64,000 nt of DNA from Mycobacterium intermedium (GCF_002086275.1 NZ_MVHT01000016.1:1-64000), one strand, 5' to 3'; counted from the first letter of the stretch, positions 1 to 7,925 are shown. Program-made: numbers and translations. Notes: a model not told the origin generated them from the sequence alone.

Positions 1-354
1 GGGTGGCCCCCATGGGGGGCGGGGTGGCTGCTGAGCGGCTGGTTGCGCGGCGCTGTGCGCGTCGGTGCGGCGTTGTCGTGCTGGGTCGTTGGTGGTCGGG
101 CTGGTGTCGCGCAGCTCGTCGCTCGCGCCCAAGGACAGGGCGGTCGTGGCGGCGGCTTGCACGGTCGAAGTGTTTGACGCGGCACCAGCGCGGCCGGTCT
201 GGGGTTGGATGCTGTCGGCGAACCGTTGTCTGAGCCAGCGGGTGGCGAGGTGTTCGGGGACGTCGTGGATGATTCCGCTGCGGTGGTGTCCGTTGAAGTA
301 GACGAGTGTGCCGGCGCGGACTTCGACGGTGTACACCTTGGCTGGCGTGGTCAT
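1..354 (-). CDS. Phage hypothetical protein after capsid gene (partial)
   Basis: Reading leftward from an ATG at 354, the frame stays open to the window edge, giving at least 118 residues. It begins MTTPAKVYTVEVRAGTLVYF, so the first ~40 residues look like a small folded domain with an aromatic/His patch (YFNGHHRSGIIHDVP). The rest is Ala/Thr/Gln/Pro-rich and looks disordered. It starts 17 bases after the capsid stop, the position where many mycobacteriophages carry a small gene for a capsid-associated or head-to-tail protein. No family is recognised and no strong ribosome site precedes the ATG. The C terminus is cut by the window edge. Confidence 0.55.
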   Translation of the reverse strand, partial: MTTPAKVYTVEVRAGTLVYFNGHHRSGIIHDVPEHLATRWLRQRFADSIQPQTGRAGAASNTSTVQAAATTALSLGASDELRDTSPTTNDPARQRRTDAHSAAQPAAQQPPRPPWGPP

Positions 355-371
355 GGTTTGGGCTGGGTTAG

Positions 372-1223
372 TTAGCTGCCGCCGGTGTCGGTGGTGATGC
401 GCACGATGGCCGCCGGGTTGGGGAACCCGAAGCCGATGCGCAAGATGGCGCGTACGGCTACGCGGTCGCTGGTGAAGAACACTGACCGGTCGGCTTCGAC
501 TTCGGCGGCTTCTCGGATGACCATGTAGGCCATTGCTTTCGGGACTGCCCAGACGGTGTCGTCGACGGTGGTGACGTACGGCGACGTGAGCAGCGGGATG
601 CCGAGGATCTGGCGTTTGCCCGGCATCGTTGGGTCTGCCTGTAACAGCGGGGTGTTCAGGTCGGTTCCGCTTTTGAGGCGTGCCAGCTTCATCGCGGTGG
701 CCGGGTTGGTGACGAACGCGGTGATGACTCCGTTGTGCTGCTCGGCGGTGTAGACGGCATCGCTGAAGGGGTCGATGTTTGCGTAGTCGCCTTCGGCGTC
801 GACGGTGGAGACGCCGCTGATGCCGGGGATGCCGCCGGGGCCGTCGGGGGTGGTGGCGGTGAACAGGGCTTGGTCGGTCTTGCGGATGAGGTCGCGGACG
901 ATGCCTTGGCCGACGACGTCGACGGCGGCTGGGCTTGAGTCGTTGGCCAGCTCGCGGGTGATGACGGTCAGGGCGGCCAGCTTCTTTGGGGTGACTAGCT
1001 CTTCGTCTATTCCTGCGTCGCTGACGTCGATTTCTTCGCCTTCGGCAGTCCAGCTGGCGGAGGGGTCGTCGGTGACTACGGGGATGCGGTATTCGTGGCT
1101 GCTGGTGGTCACGGGGGTCAGGACTTGGCCGGCGACGCTGTTGACGATCAGCGGTTGGATGACGAGTTCGCCGACCTGTTCTGGGGTCAGGATGGACGCG
1201 AAGGTGCTGGTGTTGGATGCCAT
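372..1223 (-). CDS. HK97-fold phage major capsid protein
   Basis: This 283-residue protein forms the icosahedral head shell. The sequence has the usual features of HK97-type capsid proteins of actinophages: an N-terminal segment with VAGQVLTPVTTSSHEYRIPVV, the E-loop-like region with SWTAEGEEIDVSDAGIDEE, the helix RKTDQALFTAT, and a C-terminal end with RVAVRAILRIGFGFPNPAAIVRI. It is short and has no long N-terminal delta domain; a separate scaffold gene lies directly upstream, which fits a protease-independent assembly route. GGAG sits seven bases before the ATG. It is the leftmost complete gene of the element. The family is clear; the shell size it builds cannot be read from sequence. Confidence 0.88.
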   Translation of the reverse strand: MASNTSTFASILTPEQVGELVIQPLIVNSVAGQVLTPVTTSSHEYRIPVVTDDPSASWTAEGEEIDVSDAGIDEELVTPKKLAALTVITRELANDSSPAAVDVVGQGIVRDLIRKTDQALFTATTPDGPGGIPGISGVSTVDAEGDYANIDPFSDAVYTAEQHNGVITAFVTNPATAMKLARLKSGTDLNTPLLQADPTMPGKRQILGIPLLTSPYVTTVDDTVWAVPKAMAYMVIREAAEVEADRSVFFTSDRVAVRAILRIGFGFPNPAAIVRITTDTGGS

Positions 1224-1377
1224 GGTGTTGCTCCAAATGGGGGTGAGTGCGCTTGTGGCGCAGCGGGATTACGGATTGGTTTTCCGCGTGCTCACCCGGA
1301 GCGACGTGGTGGGCGGTCTAGCCCATCGGTTGAGTCTGGCCCGGTGCCTGCCGTCTGTCCTGACTCAGACGCAGATT

Positions 1378-1899
1378 CTACCGGCCCTTGATGACAGTGT
1401 CCCATCCTGCGGCCGAGGGGCCGGGTGGTGTCGCCCCGTTTTGACCCCACAGGTTCGGCGTGTGCACTTCGGGTCGGGCCAACCGGGGCCGCTGAGCTAT
1501 GAGCGCTTCGGCGGCCGCGCGGACCGCGCCGGCGTCGAGGCTACCGTCTTCGCCGTAGAACGCGGCGTGGTCGGCTCCGCCGAGGTCCCACAGGTCCGCC
1601 GGCACTTCGAGCAGGTTGGCTATGGCGGCTTCGCATTCGCGGCGCTGGTAGCCGGCTAGCCGCTCGGCCAGGGCGTCGCGTTCGGCTTCGGCGGCGCGGA
1701 GTTTGGTGCGCCAGCGGGCGGCCTCAGCGTTGTGTGACTCGGTGGTGTCGTCGGGTGCCTCGGCGGCCGGCTGCGTGGGGGCGGCCGGTTCCCGCGGCGC
1801 CGGCTGCGATAGAGGTTCTGCCGGCAGGGTCGGTGTCGGCGCGGCCGGTGTATCGGCCGGCGTCGCGGCTTCCGTTGCTGCGGTGGCTGTCTCAGTCAT
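1378..1899 (-). CDS. Putative phage scaffolding protein
   Basis: The 173-residue product starts with about 60 Pro/Ala/Thr-rich residues, then a charged helical stretch (residues ~65-100, AEAARWRTKLRAAEAERDAL) likely to form a coiled coil, then an acidic region and a short basic tail. This layout, and its place just upstream of the major capsid gene, match scaffolding proteins of siphophage-type heads, which guide shell assembly and then leave. The start is the ATG overlapping the upstream stop as ATGA, as elsewhere in this series. There are 154 non-coding bases between it and the capsid gene. Function is inferred from position and composition only. Confidence 0.6.
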   Translation of the reverse strand: MTETATAATEAATPADTPAAPTPTLPAEPLSQPAPREPAAPTQPAAEAPDDTTESHNAEAARWRTKLRAAEAERDALAERLAGYQRRECEAAIANLLEVPADLWDLGGADHAAFYGEDGSLDAGAVRAAAEALIAQRPRLARPEVHTPNLWGQNGATPPGPSAAGWDTVIKGR

Positions 1900-2195
1900 T
1901 GTTCCTCGCTTTCCAGTGCGGGCCAGGTGCGGCGGCGCAGTGTCTCGGTCTTCCATTCCACGTGCGTTTCGAGCTCGTCGGGCAGCTCGAATCCCAAGTG
2001 TTCCAGCAGTTCTCGTTCGGTGGCGGTCGCGGGCCGCACCCACACCCATTTGCCGTCGATGCGCTGCGGGCGGCCGTGTCGCTGAAAGTCGTGGTACTGA
2101 GTCGCGTCCTCGGCGCGTTGCAGCTCGGGCGGCAGGGACTCGAAGACGAGCCAGCCGCGCGGGTCGTTGGGCACCTGGGGGCCGATGACGGTCAT
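1896..2195 (-). CDS. Phage hypothetical protein (99 aa)
   Basis: This small protein of 99 residues is translated with four-base ATGA overlaps at both ends, which supports its reality. It is rich in Trp, Pro and charged residues, with a central segment ATQYHDFQRHGRPQRIDGKW and a Glu-rich C terminus (TATERELLEHLGFELPDELE). It has no signal peptide or membrane segment. I do not recognise a family. Lying between early small genes and the scaffold, it could be a head-module accessory protein, but nothing in the sequence fixes that. Confidence 0.6.
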   Translation of the reverse strand: MTVIGPQVPNDPRGWLVFESLPPELQRAEDATQYHDFQRHGRPQRIDGKWVWVRPATATERELLEHLGFELPDELETHVEWKTETLRRRTWPALESEEQ

Positions 2196-2419
2196 GGAGT
2201 TTCCTCTCCTGCCTCAAGCAGCGCTTCGCGAAGCCAGATTTGGAGCCGCTCGTCGATGTCGGTGTCGAAGTGGCGTAACACGGCGAGCACGTAGCCGGCC
2301 AGTTGGACACTGACGTGCACCAGGTCCGCGTGGGCGGCGACAGCGTACGCGCCGGGCACGTCGCCCTGGTGCAGCGCGCGGACCAACAAGACCGCGTCGG
2401 CGGCTGCGCGGCGACTCAC
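2192..2419 (-). CDS. Phage hypothetical protein (75 aa)
   Basis: A 75-residue protein with ATGA overlaps to both neighbours. It is mostly predicted helix: MSRRAAADAVLLVRALHQGD followed by AYAVAAHADLVHVSVQLAGYVLAVLRHFDTDIDERLQIWL. Alternating hydrophobic and charged residues suggest a small helical-bundle protein. It resembles nothing I can name. The tight coupling to the genes either side implies it is made from the same leftward transcript as the ATPase and capsid genes. Confidence 0.55.
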   Translation of the reverse strand: MSRRAAADAVLLVRALHQGDVPGAYAVAAHADLVHVSVQLAGYVLAVLRHFDTDIDERLQIWLREALLEAGEETP

Positions 2420-2634
2420 TGCCGCCCCTTGCTACGGCGGGCTTCGCTCGCTACCTCAACCAAAGCGGCTGCCAACTCTTCCGCGTCGTCGATGCCGAGG
2501 TCGAATTCAAATGCTCCGTCGAACGCGATCGTCACGGGCCGGCCCCGTTCCTCCGTCGTGTACACGCGGGGGCGGATGATGCGGCGGCGCAGCCGCATCC
2601 GCCCGGCGTAGGCGCTTTCGTCGTCGTCGGTCAT
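2416..2634 (-). CDS. Phage hypothetical protein (72 aa)
   Basis: The chosen ATG at 2634 has GAAAGGA about eight bases upstream. An ATG at 2643 overlapping the upstream stop is the alternative and adds three residues. The 72-residue product has an acidic start, a basic block (RMRLRRRIIRPRVYTTEERG), a short beta-like stretch (PVTIAFDGAFEFDLG) and a helical end (DDAEELAAALVEVASEARR). The last part is reminiscent of small actinobacterial phage proteins of unknown role. The open frame extends further upstream, but that region is already coding in another frame. Confidence 0.55.
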   Translation of the reverse strand: MTDDDESAYAGRMRLRRRIIRPRVYTTEERGRPVTIAFDGAFEFDLGIDDAEELAAALVEVASEARRSKGRQ

Positions 2635-2639
2635 CTGGG

Positions 2640-2861
2640 TCATCCTTTCGCTGGGTGTCTCGGCTCGCTGAAATCGCGGTACTTGTCGGCTTGTGCCACA
2701 ACGAGGCTGGCTTCGGACGCGCGCACAACACACGGCACTCGGCGGACTCTGCCGTCCGGTCTGGTACACCAATTGCCTTGCTGGGCTCCGCAATGTGGGC
2801 ACTCAATCGCCAAGGCGTTGCAGTCGTTGTAGGCAGCCCAAATGGCTTTCCCGGCCTTCAC
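2640..2861 (-). CDS. Small zinc-finger-like phage protein
   Basis: This 73-residue protein carries IECPHCGAQQGNWC followed by a Cys about 17 residues later (VPCVVRA), a compact Cys arrangement typical of the small zinc-finger proteins often found in actinophage genomes. Zinc binding is inferred from the spacing C-x2-C and C-x(7)-C. The C terminus is charged. It starts on an ATG overlapping the stop of the ATPase gene as ATGA. A nucleic-acid-binding or recruiting role is plausible given its place next to a replication ATPase, but this is not shown. Confidence 0.65.
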   Translation of the reverse strand: MKAGKAIWAAYNDCNALAIECPHCGAQQGNWCTRPDGRVRRVPCVVRASEASLVVAQADKYRDFSEPRHPAKG

Positions 2862-4636
2862 GATGCCTCCTCGGCGGGTTTGAGGTGCCAGATGTGGGCC
2901 TGTCTGGGGTTGTCACCGGGAGCTGGTCGCGACTCGATGCGCGGATGCTCGTATGCCGACTTGCGCACGTTGGACCAGCTGTAGCCGGCCGCCTCGCCAG
3001 CTGCGCGCAGATCGGCCCGATCAACCTCCCTGACGTCAGGGGGCAGCGCGGCAAGGTACTGATCGACCCATTCGGCGGCCGGCTTGTATTCGGTTTGCTC
3101 TGAGGGGTCTATGCACCAGGTGGTGTTGCCCATCGTGCGGCTGATGACACGAACATCGGGGTGGCGGTTGGCCGCTGCGATCAGGCTCTGACGACCGTAA
3201 CCGAGCGCTTCCCCTTCGGCGTAGACAGCAAACGACTCCACGGTCTTCTGACCGGCGCGCTGCAGCTCTGCGATGCGTTGCGCGAACCACTTCACCGCTG
3301 ACAACGTCGGGTGCCCGTTTTCCGGTGATCGACGGGAATCTAGATCTGTGACGGTCGCACCGGCGCTCTGTCGTTCTGTTTGCTGGTGCTGTCGTCGGCA
3401 GCGTTCGCAGTAGCCGTGTTCGAGGGACTCGGGGGCGAGTAGGCGTTGCCCACACTCCGCGCATTTGGCTGCCTGATCGTCAGTCGGCTCACTCTCCGGA
3501 CTGTGAGCTGACTGGAAAATACGCTCAGTCGGCTCATCTTGTTTGTGCTGGTCAGGTCCAGTTGGCTCAGTTGGCTCACGGTTTTCAGAGACGGGGGGTG
3601 TGCTGAGCTGACTGGGTAGGTACCACGTCGAGGTGCGGGGGAAGCCTGAGGAGCGGTCTTCGACGCCGAGCTTTTTCTTTGCTCGCTTCAGGGTGGCCTC
3701 GCTGAAGCGTTCCTTGGCGGCGTCGTTCTTGACGACCTTGGACGCGGTGGGGCCGTTGACGTTCAGGTAGTCCTGCAGCCAGTGCTCGGCGGCGGTCCGT
3801 TCGTCGCTGTCCTCTTCGGATTCGGGTGCGGCGAGCAACCCTCGTGCGTCGTGGTGGGTGGTGCCGAGCCACTCAACGCGGGCGACACCATGGTCCGGGC
3901 TGTCGACTAAGCGGTACGCCAGGGATTGCGGCATGACGCCGAGGTTGGACTTCACGCAGGCAAGCACCCGCTGGGTTGGGTCGTTGGGGTCCGCGGCCAC
4001 CAGCAGGCCAGCCCGGGCGGCACCGACGATTCCGATCGACCCACCACCGCGATACATCGGGTCTCGGGACGCGCCCTTGTTCAGGTGCCGCAGCAGAAGC
4101 ACGGTGCAGCGGTTGCGGTCGGCGGCCGCGCCCAGCGCCGACAGAACCCTGCGGACGTCCTGGTCCTTATGAGCATCGGTTCCGGCGGGTAGGAACGCCA
4201 TGAGGACGTCGACGACCAGCAGGCGCGCATCGGTCGTAGCCATGGCGGCGTCGAGGTCCAGAACGTCGGCCAGATTGAGCGGGCGTAGGTAGCGTTCTCC
4301 GCTGTTGGGGTCGATCAGCGTCTTGCCCTCAATGGCGTGAACGCGGTTGACGTCGGCGCCGGCGGCATCCAGTCGTGGACGCACTGTGTCGGCCAGGCCG
4401 TCTTCGGCTGAGAGCAGCAGTACATCACCCGGGTGCTGGCAGCGCTCGCCAGTGGGCCACTGTCCGCCGGTTGTGACTGTGGCCGCGAAGCTGAGCGCAA
4501 GGGTGCTTTTGCCTAGGCCTGGGTCTCCGTCGGCGGTGACGATCTTGCCCAGCGGTAATCGGCTTTGCCAGAGCCATTCCACTCGCTCAGCCTTGACGTC
4601 GGACATGCGCGTGAGCTTGAGGCCATCGCCGTTCAA
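2858..4636 (-). CDS. RepA/primase-type AAA ATPase, multidomain
   Basis: A 592-residue replication-type ATPase. Residues 37-45 are a Walker A loop (GDPGLGKST), residues ~139-146 a Walker B strand (LLVVDVLM), followed by LLLRHLNKG, the order seen in RepA-like RecA-fold helicases of plasmids and phages. After residue ~290 come winged-helix-like modules: one with KVVKNDAAKERFSEATLKRAKKKLGV, and near the C terminus two more, each ending in an aromatic strand (NTTWCIDP, HIWHLKP). Between them lies a Cys4 zinc-ribbon-like segment (CAECG...CERC). The likely role is unwinding or loading at the element's replication origin. It starts with an ATGA overlap; an internal ATG (MSDVK) at residue 11 is a possible alternative. 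Confidence 0.8.
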   Translation of the reverse strand: MNGDGLKLTRMSDVKAERVEWLWQSRLPLGKIVTADGDPGLGKSTLALSFAATVTTGGQWPTGERCQHPGDVLLLSAEDGLADTVRPRLDAAGADVNRVHAIEGKTLIDPNSGERYLRPLNLADVLDLDAAMATTDARLLVVDVLMAFLPAGTDAHKDQDVRRVLSALGAAADRNRCTVLLLRHLNKGASRDPMYRGGGSIGIVGAARAGLLVAADPNDPTQRVLACVKSNLGVMPQSLAYRLVDSPDHGVARVEWLGTTHHDARGLLAAPESEEDSDERTAAEHWLQDYLNVNGPTASKVVKNDAAKERFSEATLKRAKKKLGVEDRSSGFPRTSTWYLPSQLSTPPVSENREPTEPTGPDQHKQDEPTERIFQSAHSPESEPTDDQAAKCAECGQRLLAPESLEHGYCERCRRQHQQTERQSAGATVTDLDSRRSPENGHPTLSAVKWFAQRIAELQRAGQKTVESFAVYAEGEALGYGRQSLIAAANRHPDVRVISRTMGNTTWCIDPSEQTEYKPAAEWVDQYLAALPPDVREVDRADLRAAGEAAGYSWSNVRKSAYEHPRIESRPAPGDNPRQAHIWHLKPAEEAS

Positions 4637-4938
4637 ACTGCCCTCCGTATGTAGACCTCGCGGTGGCGGCCGATGCTGCGAGCGATGGCTGTCCAGTCGG
4701 CGGAGGCCGAGATCGCTTGGGACGCCTCGGCGAGAGCAGCGCCGATCATGTCGTTTCGGAGTGTGTCGCGGCGGCCGCCGTCCAAGACTGATGCGAGTTT
4801 CTTGGGGTCGGTGTCGTCGAGGGCTTGCCAGGCAAGGGAGCCGGCCAGCGGCCAGCTCCCCGCCCGGTCAAGCACCGGAACGACGAACAAGTGGACCGCG
4901 TAGAAGTCCACTGCCCGTGATCCGAGTCCGTGGCTCAT
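4633..4938 (-). CDS. DUF2742-like small phage protein
   Basis: The 101-residue product has the pattern VPVLDRAGSWPLAGSLAWQA then ALDDTDPKKLASVLDGGR, and a C-terminal ISASADWTAIARSIGRHREV. This matches my recollection of the DUF2742 family found in phiRv1/phiRv2-like mycobacterial prophages. Its function is unknown. The start at 4938 is chosen because that ATG overlaps the upstream stop by four bases, as elsewhere in this series; two extra residues would come from an in-frame start at 4944. Position just ahead of the ATPase suggests a link to replication or its control. Confidence 0.65.
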   Translation of the reverse strand: MSHGLGSRAVDFYAVHLFVVPVLDRAGSWPLAGSLAWQALDDTDPKKLASVLDGGRRDTLRNDMIGAALAEASQAISASADWTAIARSIGRHREVYIRRAV

Positions 4939-5243
4939 CGGCACTCCCGCAGCAACTCGGCGGTCTTCGCCGAGACCGCGGCGAGGTCGTCGAAGATGCC
5001 CGGATGTGTGGCCAGCACGTCGGCGACGCCGGCGGTGTCTGGCAGGCCGTCGATGTAGGCCTCGAATCCGACTTCGAGCGGGCGGCGGTCGCGCTCATCC
5101 CAATACGCGAAACGCCGGACTAGTGAGACGATTTCGCCGGCGCGCACCTCCGCGCAGGTGTCCAGGACGAAGATCGGATCATCCCCTGGCTGCGGCGTTG
5201 GGAGCGGCGGCAACTCAAACCGTTGGACCGTGAGTTCGTTCAT
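4935..5243 (-). CDS. Phage hypothetical protein (102 aa)
   Basis: A 102-residue protein with ATGA overlaps at both ends. The first half reads as strands and loops (LTVQRFELPPLPTPQPGDDPIFVLDT), then RAGEIVSLVRRFAYWDERDR, and the second half is helical and acidic. There is no signal peptide, membrane segment or Cys cluster. I do not recognise a family. Its place in the leftward early gene series is the only hint of role. Confidence 0.6.
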   Translation of the reverse strand: MNELTVQRFELPPLPTPQPGDDPIFVLDTCAEVRAGEIVSLVRRFAYWDERDRRPLEVGFEAYIDGLPDTAGVADVLATHPGIFDDLAAVSAKTAELLRECR

Positions 5244-5755
5244 CGTGCACCGTCTTCGATCTCGTCGGCGACGGCGACCAGGTGCGCGGCGAGCTGGCGG
5301 GCCTCGAGGGGGGTCATCTTGAACGAGTCATCGACCTGTCCGTCTCCGTGGCCGACGAGTATGAAATTCATGTTTATGCAGGGCAGCTGGTTGTAGCCGC
5401 GGTAGGCGGCTACGGCGACGAATGACGGCCAGACGTTACGGCTCTGGCCTTCGCCTTTGAAGTTGACCTCGGCCTCTTCGCAGGACAACTCCACGTAATA
5501 GCTCTTGCCCCAACAAATCTGCTCGGAGCGGCCGGTAGCAGTGGTGTGCCCGTCGTTGTCCTCACACCAAACGGTGCAGGTAATCGGACGGAGTGCCGGG
5601 AACGGGCCACTGGGGTGGCTCTCCTCGAGAAGGTCGCCTCGACAGTCCCGAGTGTGGTTGCCGATACCGGAGCAGCACGGCCGGGTCGTCGAATCGACCG
5701 GGAACGGATTCCCGCCTTCCGCGGCCCGGTCGTCGTCGAGGCGTGGTTGTGCCAT
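5240..5755 (-). CDS. DUF6907-like phage protein
   Basis: The product is 171 residues from the ATG at 5755, which has AAAGG about ten bases upstream. A longer reading from an ATG at 5854 overlaps the previous stop but would run through a strong hairpin (5795-5830), so I prefer the shorter form. The sequence has a Cys-rich N-terminal part (TTRPCCSGIGNHTRDC), a Trp/Cys segment (ITCTVWCEDNDGH) and a C-terminal MTPLEARQLAAHLVAVADEI. These resemble actinobacterial DUF6907-type proteins common in mobile elements, a tentative match. The paired Cys/His residues could bind metal. Confidence 0.55.
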   Translation of the reverse strand: MAQPRLDDDRAAEGGNPFPVDSTTRPCCSGIGNHTRDCRGDLLEESHPSGPFPALRPITCTVWCEDNDGHTTATGRSEQICWGKSYYVELSCEEAEVNFKGEGQSRNVWPSFVAVAAYRGYNQLPCINMNFILVGHGDGQVDDSFKMTPLEARQLAAHLVAVADEIEDGAR

Positions 5756-5794
5756 GATGGTGGAACCTTTCTGTTCTGTGATGGATGGGTAGCG

Positions 5795-5830
5795 ACGACC
5801 CCCACTAGGTGCTGCAACACCGGGGGTCGT
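5795..5830 (-). terminator. 9-bp stem hairpin in leader of early phage genes
   Basis: ACGACCCCC (5795-5803) and GGGGGTCGT (5822-5830) are perfect complements around an 18-base loop. It lies between the excisionase-like gene and the next gene, just ahead of that gene's ribosome site. There is no U-run, but mycobacterial terminators often lack one. It could reduce transcription into the replication and structural genes. Confidence 0.45.
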
Positions 5831-5853
5831 TGTTGTCATTTGGGGGAGCAGCA

Positions 5854-6066
5854 TTAGGCCGCGCCTTTCGGCGAGCTGGCGTCAATCTGCTGGATGTATT
5901 CGCAGAGTGCGGCCTCTGAGACCAGTCGCCTGCGACCGATCTTGACGGACCGCAGTGCCCCACTTGCGATCAGTTCGAACACGGCAGATCTGCCGATGCT
6001 GAGTCTCTGCATCACCGTTTCTACGGGGTGTAGCTGCGCGTTGATCTTGTCAACCGCGGCGTCCAT
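5854..6066 (-). CDS. Excisionase-like MerR-type HTH protein
   Basis: This 70-residue protein has a single winged-helix DNA-binding domain of the excisionase/AlpA type: VETVMQRLSIGRSAVFELIASGALRSVKIGRRRLVSEAALCEYI. It should bind element DNA to direct excision or act as an early regulator. The start at 6066 is preceded by GGAGG at five to six bases, better than the upstream in-frame ATGs. It is the first leftward gene and is divergent from the repressor, so both share the 6067-6175 control region with its repeated TGTGTC motifs. A role as a pure transcription factor rather than Xis cannot be excluded. Confidence 0.75.
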   Translation of the reverse strand: MDAAVDKINAQLHPVETVMQRLSIGRSAVFELIASGALRSVKIGRRRLVSEAALCEYIQQIDASSPKGAA

Positions 6067-6076
6067 TGGATCCTCC

Positions 6077-6140
6077 TGTGTCATTTCAGCCCAAAACCGA
6101 CCGGATATGTGTCGATTGATGACATGTTGACACACAGTGT
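6077..6140. promoter_or_regulatory. Divergent control region with repeated TGTGTC/GACACA
   Basis: Between the leftward excisionase-like gene and the rightward repressor are TGTGTCA (6077-6083), TGTGTC (6108-6113), TGACACA (6128-6134) and ACACAGTGT (6132-6140), plus TGTGTTGA at 6166-6173. TGTGTC and GACACA at 6108 and 6129 form an inverted pair. TTGACA at 6127-6132 could be a rightward -35 box within one of them. This is what operators for the adjacent repressor would look like; binding is inferred. Confidence 0.5.
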
Positions 6141-6175
6141 TGGATCCGCACAAGTACCAGCTAGTCTGTGTTGAT

Positions 6176-6763
6176 ATGGCGCAATGGGTAGAAGATCTCC
6201 ATGAGCGAGTGGCCGCAGCAGTACGGGATGCCCGTAGGGGGCACTCGGCCCAGTGGCTGGCCGACGAGACGGCTCGCCTTGGCTACCCGATCAGTCGATC
6301 AGCTATCGCGAACTACGAAAATGGACGCAAGAAGACCCTGGACATTGCTGAATTGCTGGTCCTCGCGGCAGCTCTGGATGTACCTCCTGTAATGCTTCTT
6401 TTTCCGGAGCAGCCTGACGGAGTTGTTGAAGTACTCCCCGGTGAGAGCGTGACCAGTATCGTTGCTGCGGAATGGTTTTCGGGTTCCGATGACCTGCCGT
6501 CCATGCGGGATAGGCCTGTGTCGAAAAGCGCCAATCTGATGAGGCTCGCTCACCGCAGGTATGAGTGGTCCCGCTATTTGACGAGCCGAATTTCACTGCG
6601 ATTAAAACTCAACGGCGACTCGCACAACGTCCCTGAACGGCGTGCTGAGTGGGAACGTCAGTACCTTGACGAGATTCGACAGATGAATGCTGAGATCCGT
6701 GCTGCCGGCGGCTATGTCGCTGATGACGACGCCCGTGATCCTGCCGGAGGCCGCAATGCCTAG
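6176..6763 (+). CDS. Phage-type HTH repressor
   Basis: A 195-residue protein with an N-terminal lambda-repressor/XRE-like helix-turn-helix. It contains GHSAQWLADETARLGYPISR and SAIANYENGRKKTLDIAELL, then an aliphatic segment typical of XRE proteins (VLAAALDVPPVMLLFP). The C-terminal half is basic and helical and has no recognisable peptidase motif, so it is probably not a LexA-like self-cleaving repressor. The start at 6176 is chosen because the domain begins there; an in-frame GTG at 6137 lies inside the putative operators. Its stop overlaps the integrase start, so the two are coupled. It probably silences the leftward genes and controls its own promoter. Confidence 0.78.
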   Translation: MAQWVEDLHERVAAAVRDARRGHSAQWLADETARLGYPISRSAIANYENGRKKTLDIAELLVLAAALDVPPVMLLFPEQPDGVVEVLPGESVTSIVAAEWFSGSDDLPSMRDRPVSKSANLMRLAHRRYEWSRYLTSRISLRLKLNGDSHNVPERRAEWERQYLDEIRQMNAEIRAAGGYVADDDARDPAGGRNA

Positions 6764-7925
6764 GCAGCGGATGGCGCCTGGGGAACATGGGCGCATTTCC
6801 GTAACGCAGTGCGGCAAGGGGATTTTCGAGGCGCGCACCTATGTTCGCGATAGTGACGGGGCGCGGCGGAAGGTGCGTCGTACTGGCCGGTCGGATGAGG
6901 ATGCTCGCCGCGCCTTGCAGCGTCATCTGAGGCAGCGGACGGCACCGCTCACAGGCCAAGTCATCAGCGACACAACGACTCTCACTGAGCTGTTTGACGT
7001 TTGGATCACGCGCAAGGTCAGTGAGGATCGCCTGATGCCGCAGTCTGAGGCGCAGTACCGGAAGGTGTGGCGTGTCCACGGTGCGGGCAAGCTCGGGGCG
7101 TTGCGGATTCGGGAGCTGTCGACGAGTCGCGCCGATGCCCACTTGAAGAGCGTGCAGTCGGTGCGGCAGGCGCAGCTGTTGCGGATCGTGCTCAAAGGCA
7201 TGTTCACGCTTGCCGTGCGGTTCGACGTGGTTGCTGTGAATCCGATCGTGGAAGCGCGGCCAAATAGGGCATCGAAGCGGGTTGTGCGGGCGGCTACTCC
7301 CGAGGAGTTCCGCAGGATCAGGCAGGCCGTCGCCGAGTATGCAGGCGCGGCGGTACGGGGGCCGCAGCGCGGCCGGTACTTGCCGGCTTTCGTCGAGGTC
7401 GCAATGGCCACGGGGGCGCGGCCGGGGGAGGTCCTGGCGATCCGCTGGGAAGACGTCGACTTGCTGGCCGATCCGCCCACGGTGACGATCAACGGCACGA
7501 TCATCGATCACCAGACCATTCCGGGAATGCCAGCGCACCGCCAGGACGTCCGCAAGCACGGGGCTCCGCCGCTGACAACGATCCTGCCGGCGCATGGGGT
7601 GGAGGCGTTGACGGAGCTGTTCGGCGCGACCGGGCCGGCGGGTCTGGTCTTCAAGAATCGCGACGGAGGTCCGATGTCCGCATGCAACCTGCGTCGGTCG
7701 ATGCGCGCCGCGCTGCCCGAGGATTTGCGTTGGTGTACACCGCATTCGTTCCGTCGCACCGCGGGCACGGTCGTCCGGGACGCGCACGGTGTCGAAGCGG
7801 CGCAACAGCAGCTCGGTCACGCGCACCTAGCCACGACTGAAGGTCACTACGTCGAGAAGAAAGCCATCGGCCCCGACGCCCGGAAGGCGCTTGATGCGTT
7901 CATGGACGGGGAAAGTGGCCGGTGA
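6756..7925 (+). CDS. int: Tyrosine recombinase integrase
   Basis: The 389-residue integrase has an N-terminal AP2-like arm-binding region (ISVTQCGKGIFEARTYVRDSDGARRKVRRTG), a SAM-like core-binding domain (TLTELFDVWITRKVSEDRL) and a C-terminal catalytic domain. Visible catalytic residues are R222 (GARPGE), H330 and R333 (HSFRR), H355 (LGHAH) and nucleophile Y365 (GHYVEKK). It should integrate the element at the adjacent tRNA-Thr. The ATG at 6756 has GGAGG five bases upstream and overlaps the repressor stop by eight bases. A longer open frame starts at 6687 but lies within the repressor. All motifs appear intact, so it is probably active. Confidence 0.93.
   Translation: MPRQRMAPGEHGRISVTQCGKGIFEARTYVRDSDGARRKVRRTGRSDEDARRALQRHLRQRTAPLTGQVISDTTTLTELFDVWITRKVSEDRLMPQSEAQYRKVWRVHGAGKLGALRIRELSTSRADAHLKSVQSVRQAQLLRIVLKGMFTLAVRFDVVAVNPIVEARPNRASKRVVRAATPEEFRRIRQAVAEYAGAAVRGPQRGRYLPAFVEVAMATGARPGEVLAIRWEDVDLLADPPTVTINGTIIDHQTIPGMPAHRQDVRKHGAPPLTTILPAHGVEALTELFGATGPAGLVFKNRDGGPMSACNLRRSMRAALPEDLRWCTPHSFRRTAGTVVRDAHGVEAAQQQLGHAHLATTEGHYVEKKAIGPDARKALDAFMDGESGR

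Noticed and set aside
1..2000. Second copy of the tRNA-Thr 3' end as left attachment site
   Set aside because: No stretch matching the tRNA 3' half was seen; the left junction is outside the window.
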